43,893 nt of DNA. It comes from Bacteroidales bacterium UBA6408. GTDB lineage: Bacteria > Bacteroidota > Bacteroidia > Bacteroidales > UBA932. The notes under the pieces were generated by a model. The model was not told the DNA's origin and searched no databases. It saw only the letters and a list, made by a program, of their open reading frames with translations. The position numbers were made by a program, and so were the translations under genes. Positions 38,014-43,893 of this stretch are shown here, one piece after another (position 1 is the first letter of the stretch; each line of letters starts with the position of its first letter). The stretch is taken from NCBI GenBank assembly GCA_002439805.1, contig DJPQ01000075.1, positions 1 through 43,893 on the forward strand, read 5' to 3'.

Positions 38014-41000
38014 ATGATAGCATTAAAACGCAGTCTGGTCATTGCCATGTCCCTGCTTGTCGGCTCTGCCGCGCTCGCGCAGAACCATCTGATTAAGGGC
38101 CGCGTGACCGACGATTCTCAGGAACCGCTTGCGGGCGCCTCCGTGAGCGTGCTCAATTCGACAAGGGGAGAAATCACCGACATCGGCGGAAACTACGAAA
38201 TCCGTGCGGCGGAAGGGGAGACACTCGTCTTCAGCTTCCTCGGCTTCGAGACGAAGAGCATCGTCATTGACAATCGGGCGGTGATAAATGTCACGCTCGC
38301 TCAGGAGACCAACGCCCTGAACGAGCTCGTCGTCGTCGGCTACGGCGTGCAGAAGAAGGTCAATGTGACCGGCGCGGTGGCTTCAGTCGATTACGCCGAC
38401 GAGGTCAAGTCCCGTCCGGTGACTTCCACCGCCCAGGTGCTTCAGGGCGTGAGCCCCGGCGTGCAGGTCAGTCAGGCTTCCGGCCAGCCCGGCTCGGAGG
38501 ACATCTCCATCCGCGTCAGGGGCATCGGGACTCTTAACGCTGCGAGCCCGCTCGTCATCGTTGACGGCTTCGAGGGCACGATTGCCAACGTGAACCCGGA
38601 CGACATCCTCAGCGTGTCCATACTCAAGGACGCCGCCTCCTGCGCGATTTACGGAAACAGGGGAGCGAACGGAGTCGTGCTCGTCACCACCAAGACCGGA
38701 GGCGAGGGCGGAAAGGGCAGGTTCAGCATCTCCTACAACGGGATGATGGCCATCAACGAGCCTGCAAGCAAGTTCGAGGTCATCTCCAACTACGCCGACT
38801 ATATGGCGATAATCAACGAGTCCGCCGAAAATATCGGGGCGACGGCTCCGTTCTCTCAGGCGATGATTGACCTGTGGAGGGAGAAGGAAAAGGACCCGAA
38901 CGGAATCTCCGACTCCGGCTACCCGAACTATGTCGCCTATCCTAACACCGACTGGATGGACGCCATATATAAGAAGGGAATATATCATAAGCACAACATT
39001 TCCGCGAACGGTTCCGCCGGAGGCACGAAATATCTCATATCCATGTCATATATCGACAACCCCGGAGTCATCGACAACACCGGATCGAAGAAATTCCAGC
39101 TCCGCACGAACGTGTCTTCGCAGATTACGAAATGGCTCGAAATCGGGACGAAAATCTGGGGATATGAGTCGAACACCGAGGTCTGCGACACCTATTTCGG
39201 ACTCATGTCCCGCGCCGTTCCGGGAATATATCCCTACTATGACGGGAAATACGGCTGGATGGAGAACCCGGAGCAGGCATCCGACTCCCGCAACAACCTC
39301 TACTTCTTCAACCGTATGGGCGGAGGCACCAAGACCCACTATGTGAACGCCATAGCCTTCGCGAACGTGAAGCTTCCGCTCGACATCCGCTACAACGCCT
39401 CGTTCAACTATTCCCGCACAGGCGCGGAGTCGCGCACTAACCGCAAGCTGCTCAACGCATTCTCTTTCCGTGAGGGCAAGGACGCATACATCTACGATAA
39501 CCTCGACAACCTCAGCCTCACGCGCAAGTACCGTCAGGCCTACCGATGGACATTCCAGAACAATCTTTCGTGGGCCAGGACGTTCGCGAAGAAGCACGAC
39601 GTTTCCGCGATGGTCGGATTCGAGGCCATGTATTCCAACGAAATCAACGAGGGACTCACGAAGAAACGCCTTGACAACGACCAGCTTACGGAGCTGAACA
39701 ACGCGCTCGACGTTGATCCTAAGGACGTGACGGGAAGCCAGACTGACTTCGCCTCCGCCTCCGTTTTCGGGCGCGTGACCTACGCCTACGACAGCCGCTA
39801 CCTCTTCGAGGCCAACCTCCGCTACGACGGTTCGTCGCGTTTCGCCCGCCAGTCGCGCTGGGGACTCTTCCCTTCGATTTCGGCTGGATGGCGCATCAGC
39901 GAGGAGCGGTTCATGAAGAACTCCGGCATCGACAACCTGAAGCTCCGCGCCTCATGGGGAAAGCTCGGAAACAACTCCATCGGCAACTATGACTGGCAAT
40001 CGACCTACGCGACCGGCTACCAGTACTCCTACGGCAACAAGCTCACCTCCGGCATGGTCTCGACCCTCTCCAACGAGGCCCTTACATGGGAGACCACCAC
40101 GTCGACCGACGTCGGACTTGAGCTCGGCGTTTTCGACAACCGTCTCAGCTTCGAGACCGACTTCTACAACAAGCTGACCGACGGCATCCTCTACAAGGCT
40201 CCGGTCTATGCTACAATCGGAAACAAGGGCGCTCCCTACCAGAACCTCTGCGAGGTGACCAACAGGGGAGTGGAGCTTGCGCTCGGCTGGAAGGACGACA
40301 TCAAGGGATTCCACTACGGCATCAGGGGCAATTTTACCTACAACCACAATGAGGTTTCCAAGTACAAGGGGGCGCTTGAGGCCGGCTGGGTGACCGACGA
40401 GAACGGCCACAGGAGCTATGTCAGCAACATCGGCGACGTGACCACCACCGTTGACGGGGCGCGGCGCGTGATGGAGGGCAAGCTCATCAACGAGCACTAT
40501 CTCCTGAACCTCTACTCCGGCGACGGCAGCCACTTCTTCGCCGACGGCTCGGTGAACCCGAACGGAGGCCCGGCGGACGGAATGATAAGGACTCCGGAGG
40601 ATATGGCGTGGCTTGAGGCCATGGTCAGCGCCGGCAACACCTTCCTCCCGAACAAGACCATCGACAAGGCGGGAATATGGTACGGCGACTACATTTACGC
40701 CGACGTGAACGGGGACGGAGTCTATGGCGATGCCAACGACTACATGTTCCAGGGAACTTCCCAGACTCCTAAGTTCTACTACGGACTCCAGCTTGAACTG
40801 GGATGGAAGGGAATAGATTTCTCGATGCTCTGGAACGGCGCCGGCGGATCGGCGGCATACTGGAGATATGTCGGATTCAACGCATATTCCACAAGCTATA
40901 AGTTCACACTTCCCAAGAGGATAGCATACGACCACTATTTCTACGACCCGATGAACCCTGACGACCCGCGCACCAACATCACCTCGAAGCACGGACGTCT

Positions 41001-41280
41001 CACGATGAACTACGGTTCGGAGCAGAACGGCGCGAACGCATATTCCACCCTCTTTCTCTACAAGACGGACTATCTTCGTCTGAAGAACGTCACTCTCGGA
41101 TACACCTTCCCTGAGAAATGGATGCGTAAGGCGCACATCTCCAGCCTGCGCGTATTCTTCAGCGGCGAGAATCTCCTCACGTTCACGGAATGGCCGGGAA
41201 TGGACCCCGAGATAACGGACAAGATGAACTACTACGCGCTTCTGAGGCAGTACTCGTTCGGTCTGAGCATCAAATTCTAA
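38014..41280 (+). CDS. SusC/RagA family TonB-linked outer-membrane protein
   Basis: Outer-membrane glycan importer of 1088 residues. Start ATG 38014 gives a signal peptide (MIALKRSLVIAMSLLVGSAA, cleaved at ALAQ). An in-frame extension to 37630 has no such character and overlaps the HTCS gene. A carboxypeptidase-like domain (IKGRVTDDSQEPLAGASVSV) is followed by the TonB box region (NELVVVGYGVQKKVNVTGAV), a plug (ISIRVRGIGTLNAASPLVIV, then ILKDAASCAIYGNRGANGVV) and a barrel ending in FGLSIKF. There is no STN domain, which fits control by the upstream HTCS rather than by sigma/FecR. It lies 110 bp after the HTCS gene and 12 bp before susD. Confidence 0.96.
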   Translation: MIALKRSLVIAMSLLVGSAALAQNHLIKGRVTDDSQEPLAGASVSVLNSTRGEITDIGGNYEIRAAEGETLVFSFLGFETKSIVIDNRAVINVTLAQETNALNELVVVGYGVQKKVNVTGAVASVDYADEVKSRPVTSTAQVLQGVSPGVQVSQASGQPGSEDISIRVRGIGTLNAASPLVIVDGFEGTIANVNPDDILSVSILKDAASCAIYGNRGANGVVLVTTKTGGEGGKGRFSISYNGMMAINEPASKFEVISNYADYMAIINESAENIGATAPFSQAMIDLWREKEKDPNGISDSGYPNYVAYPNTDWMDAIYKKGIYHKHNISANGSAGGTKYLISMSYIDNPGVIDNTGSKKFQLRTNVSSQITKWLEIGTKIWGYESNTEVCDTYFGLMSRAVPGIYPYYDGKYGWMENPEQASDSRNNLYFFNRMGGGTKTHYVNAIAFANVKLPLDIRYNASFNYSRTGAESRTNRKLLNAFSFREGKDAYIYDNLDNLSLTRKYRQAYRWTFQNNLSWARTFAKKHDVSAMVGFEAMYSNEINEGLTKKRLDNDQLTELNNALDVDPKDVTGSQTDFASASVFGRVTYAYDSRYLFEANLRYDGSSRFARQSRWGLFPSISAGWRISEERFMKNSGIDNLKLRASWGKLGNNSIGNYDWQSTYATGYQYSYGNKLTSGMVSTLSNEALTWETTTSTDVGLELGVFDNRLSFETDFYNKLTDGILYKAPVYATIGNKGAPYQNLCEVTNRGVELALGWKDDIKGFHYGIRGNFTYNHNEVSKYKGALEAGWVTDENGHRSYVSNIGDVTTTVDGARRVMEGKLINEHYLLNLYSGDGSHFFADGSVNPNGGPADGMIRTPEDMAWLEAMVSAGNTFLPNKTIDKAGIWYGDYIYADVNGDGVYGDANDYMFQGTSQTPKFYYGLQLELGWKGIDFSMLWNGAGGSAAYWRYVGFNAYSTSYKFTLPKRIAYDHYFYDPMNPDDPRTNITSKHGRLTMNYGSEQNGANAYSTLFLYKTDYLRLKNVTLGYTFPEKWMRKAHISSLRVFFSGENLLTFTEWPGMDPEITDKMNYYALLRQYSFGLSIKF

Positions 41281-41292
41281 AAAGAAAATACA

Positions 41293-43056
41293 ATGAAGAA
41301 TATATATAAATCTGCGATAATCCTGTCCGTTTCGCTTGCCGCAGCCGGCTGCAACGGATTCCTTGACAGGTTCCCCTATGACGAGGTCAGCTCGAAGGCG
41401 GTCTATTCGTCGGCCACTCTCGCCGAAGATGCAGTGGTTGGGGCCTACAGCAACCTTCTCGCCGGCTACATTTCCTCCGACGGCCTGAACTGGGACGCGC
41501 TTTCCTCGTGCATCGACCCGGCCGAGGAGTCCTATTCCCTCCGATATCCTTTCCTCACCGGAAAGATTCAGTCGAACGGCTCGATGTTCAGCGACCAGTG
41601 GAAGCGCTTCTACGAGGGCATCAACCGTGCTAACGACGTCATCAACAACATCGGCGGAACCGATGCTCTGTCACAGGAGATACGCGAGCGCCGCATCGCC
41701 GAGTGCAAGTTCCTCCGGGCGTTCTATTATTATCGTCTGAACTGCCTGTGGCGCGGCGTGCCGGTCTATCTTGAGAACCTCGCCCCTTCTGAATATACCC
41801 GAGGGCGCAAGAGCGAGGAGTTTGTATGGCAGACGATACTCGACGACCTGAATGCGGTGATTGCCTGCGAGGACATTCCGGACAAGTACAAGGCCGCCGA
41901 CAGCAACTACGGGCGCATCACCAAGGGCGCGGCCTACGCCCTGCGCGGAAAGGTCTATATGTGGAAGAAGATGTGGGCCGAGGCCGAGGCGGACTTCCTG
42001 AAGGTCGGCGAGTGCGGCTACGGGCTCTTCACCGCCGGCTCGTATGCGGACCTTTTCCTTGAGAAGAACGAAAAGTGCGACGAGATGGTCTTCACCGTCA
42101 CGATGGAGGAGGTGAGCGACCACGGAAACACCTACAGCCGCAGCTACGGCAACTGGATGACCTGCGGAAACGGCAACAACAACTTCTACATGAACGCCGA
42201 TTTCGTCGAGTCCTATCAGTGGGCGAACGGAAAGCCTTTCTCCTATGACGACGTGATTCCCGGCTATTCATCCATGTCACCGAAGGAGCGCAGCGTCTAT
42301 TTCCTCCGGAACAACATCACGGAGAACGAGTCTCTGACGATGAGCGCTTATGGGGCGGATATGTCGAAATATGACGTCTCCGGCAACGAGGCGAGGATTC
42401 AGACGGCGTTCACCGGACGTGACCCGCGCCTTGCCGCGACGGTCATAACCCCGTACTCCGACTATCTCGGCGGATTCGCCTCCGGCGCGGCGCAGAACTA
42501 CCAGATTCGCTGGCCGTACCGCAGCGAGAACGCCCCGTCGTTCGACCTCCGCACTAGGGCTACCGGGGATATGCTCTACTGCATCCGCAAGTTCGTCGCC
42601 GTCGGGAAGGAATATGCCTACCCTCTCTACAACCCGGTCGATGTTCCTGTGATAAGGTATGCGGACATACTCCTCTGCCTTGCGGAGGCCGTGAACGCGC
42701 AGGGACGAACCTCCGAGGCGGCAGGCTATGTGAATCAGGTCCGCTCACGCGCCGGCGTGGCTCTTCTGAACTCCGGTCCGGACTGGCTGCGTGTTTCAGG
42801 ACAGGAGGATATGCTCGGACGCATTCAGGACGAGAAGCACTGGGAACTTGCCTGCGAGGAGCAGCTCTATCTTGAGGAACTGCGCTGGGGCATCTGGAAG
42901 GACCGCAAGTTCGGAAACGGAGGCGGCCTGAAGCAGTGCTGGGGCGAGACTGTCTATAGCTACAGCTACGGCGGTGACGCCTTCCTCAAGTGGGCGGTGC
43001 CTTCGGCTGAGAAGGAGAAGAATCCTGCACTTTCTCAGAACGACGGCTGGTACTAA
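41293..43056 (+). CDS. SusD/RagB family glycan-binding lipoprotein
   Basis: Surface lipoprotein of 587 residues that forms the lid of the neighbouring SusC barrel. The signal ends at the Cys of SLAAAGCNGFLDRFP. Family marks: SSATLAEDAVVGAYSNL, the TPR-like helical core (ECKFLRAFYYYRLNCLWRGV, ITKGAAYALRGKVYMWKKMW), the RYADILLCLAEAVNAQG segment and HWELACEEQLYLEELRWGIW near the end, finishing NDGWY. Glycan specificity is not predictable from this. The stop codon is followed within 4 nt by family I repeat copy C. Confidence 0.96.
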   Translation: MKNIYKSAIILSVSLAAAGCNGFLDRFPYDEVSSKAVYSSATLAEDAVVGAYSNLLAGYISSDGLNWDALSSCIDPAEESYSLRYPFLTGKIQSNGSMFSDQWKRFYEGINRANDVINNIGGTDALSQEIRERRIAECKFLRAFYYYRLNCLWRGVPVYLENLAPSEYTRGRKSEEFVWQTILDDLNAVIACEDIPDKYKAADSNYGRITKGAAYALRGKVYMWKKMWAEAEADFLKVGECGYGLFTAGSYADLFLEKNEKCDEMVFTVTMEEVSDHGNTYSRSYGNWMTCGNGNNNFYMNADFVESYQWANGKPFSYDDVIPGYSSMSPKERSVYFLRNNITENESLTMSAYGADMSKYDVSGNEARIQTAFTGRDPRLAATVITPYSDYLGGFASGAAQNYQIRWPYRSENAPSFDLRTRATGDMLYCIRKFVAVGKEYAYPLYNPVDVPVIRYADILLCLAEAVNAQGRTSEAAGYVNQVRSRAGVALLNSGPDWLRVSGQEDMLGRIQDEKHWELACEEQLYLEELRWGIWKDRKFGNGGGLKQCWGETVYSYSYGGDAFLKWAVPSAEKEKNPALSQNDGWY

Positions 43057-43059
43057 GCA

Positions 43060-43234
43060 TTTGCGTATCTTTTTGGTCTAGATTCGATTTCATCGCCCTT
43101 TTCTGCGTTCGGCATAGCTCAAGCAAGCTTGGCTCTGCTCTCACTTATCGAAAAGATTCCTCTTTTCATCAGTCGTGTACGCCCGGTACACTCCTTCTTC
43201 AAAGAGAAATCTATCCTCAAAAATCTGATGCAAA
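43060..43234 (-). repeat. family I structured repeat, copy C, full length, after susD
   Basis: Runs collinear with copy B but on the opposite strand. The closing arms here are TTTGC (43060-43064) and GCAAA (43230-43234), different from those of copy B yet complementary. The 58-nt core is at 43098-43155. It points back at the susD 3' end and fills most of the 274-bp gap before the DUF5107 gene. Confidence 0.75.
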
Positions 43235-43330
43235 CACATCCTGGCTTTTCTTGGCGGTTTGCGTGGATTGAGCCTGATGAAAATGTTTTTTGTGTAATTG
43301 TTTGATTATTAAGAAAATGATTGAATGTAT

Positions 43331-43893
43331 ATGGTGAGAAAAATTTTTATTGTTATGGCTTTCGGGCTTATGCTGACGGCCAATTTGAATGCGCAGGATG
43401 CGGTCGCGGGGTCTTCGGACGCCGCTGCGGCATCCGCAGTTAATGAAGTTTCTTCCACTGTCAAGGCCTGGGAGGGGAAGATAACGATGCCGACCTATCT
43501 TCTGGACCCGGCTGAGCAGTCGCCGATCTTCGAGCGGGACTGGTCGTACCAGAGGGCGAAGCGCAGCGTCTACCCCTACCCCCTGAACGACAACATGACG
43601 CGGCGCAAGGCAGACGTGACCTACGACTGCCTGTACATGGAGAACGAGTACGTGGAGCTGTGCATAGTGCCGGAGTTCGGCGGCAGGCTGCTGTACGCGG
43701 TGGACAAGACGAACGGGTACGACATCTTCTACCACAACCACGTGGTGAAGCCGGCGAACGTCGGGATGACGGGGGCGTGGATAAGCGGCGGCGTGGAGTG
43801 GAACGTGTTCCACCACCACCGCCAGACGAGCCACGTGCCGTGCGACTGGCGCATCATCGACAACGAGGACGGCTCGAAGACCGTTTGGGTCGG
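43331..43893 (+). CDS. DUF5107 domain protein, N-terminal part, cut by window edge
   Basis: Secreted protein; 187 residues are visible and the reading frame is open to the edge. ATG 43331 begins a signal peptide (MVRKIFIVMAFGLMLTANLN, then AQ). The DUF5107 region shows WEGKITMPTYLLDPAEQSPI, a YPYPLNDNMT strand, CLYMENEYVELCIVPEFGGR and NVGMTGAWISGGVEWNVFHH, which look like the start of a sugar-mutarotase or beta-galactosidase-type sandwich fold. Such proteins are frequent in Bacteroidales PULs and are usually several hundred residues long. A role in processing the imported or surface-bound glycan is inferred from position after susC/susD. Confidence 0.85.
   Translation, partial: MVRKIFIVMAFGLMLTANLNAQDAVAGSSDAAAASAVNEVSSTVKAWEGKITMPTYLLDPAEQSPIFERDWSYQRAKRSVYPYPLNDNMTRRKADVTYDCLYMENEYVELCIVPEFGGRLLYAVDKTNGYDIFYHNHVVKPANVGMTGAWISGGVEWNVFHHHRQTSHVPCDWRIIDNEDGSKTVWV

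Noticed and set aside
1..43893. CRISPR array, insertion sequence or prophage genes
   Set aside because: No regularly spaced repeat-spacer array, transposase, integrase or phage structural gene was seen; the dispersed repeats are not spaced as a CRISPR array.

Overview
The window looks like a chromosomal segment of a gut-type member of the order Bacteroidales (phylum Bacteroidota). This rests on two SusC-type receptors (one with its SusD partner), an ECF sigma/FecR pair, a one-protein hybrid two-component system, fimbrillin lipoproteins, a FeoA-FeoB fusion, and promoters of the TTTG-N19-21-TAnnTTTG type in front of many genes. Most genes are GC-rich; the genus cannot be fixed from the sequence alone.

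Layout. 1-4963 (minus strand) is a glycan-uptake locus: ECF sigma factor, GH27 alpha-galactosidase, FecR anti-sigma and the N-terminal part of an STN-bearing SusC that runs off the left edge. 5119-10021 (plus) holds phosphoglycerate kinase, an MMPL/RND exporter and a LolA-like carrier. 10173-11438 is a lower-GC DUF4143 ATPase behind three dyads spaced exactly 33 bp. 11515-13095 (minus) holds a Dabb protein and tryptophanyl-tRNA synthetase. 13258-18409 (minus) is a fimbrial operon: a DUF3575 protein, a fimbrillin and two larger lipoproteins that join a fimbrillin-like front to a lectin-like C-terminal domain. 18668-24895 (plus) is a lysine/diaminopimelate operon (M20 desuccinylase-like, lysC, dapB, dapA, dapD, dapF). 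25167-30745 carries a DUF975 membrane protein, rimM-rpsP, a DUF2147 protein, tRNA-Leu(GAG) and a feoAB fusion. 31062-43893 (plus) is a second polysaccharide-utilisation locus: lipoprotein, clan GH-A hydrolase, hybrid two-component regulator, SusC, SusD and a DUF5107 protein cut by the right edge.

The two glycan loci use the two standard regulatory designs. The left SusC carries an STN domain and sits with sigma/FecR; the right SusC lacks STN and sits behind a hybrid sensor. Each locus contains one gene broken by a single-base change in a run of 8 or 9 G. These are the only long G runs I noticed, so either the tracts are slippage switches or they are homopolymer errors.

The least explained part is the intergenic DNA. 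I see two families of dispersed, structured repeats. Family I has a 58-nt core in three copies (17744, 25064, 43098) plus fragments. Family II has two copies, each just 3' of a housekeeping gene (pgk, trpS). In both families the outer arms differ between copies yet stay complementary within a copy, as expected of an RNA fold. Low-complexity in-frame insertions in DapF and FeoB, and a GC break inside one fimbrial lipoprotein, are further oddities.
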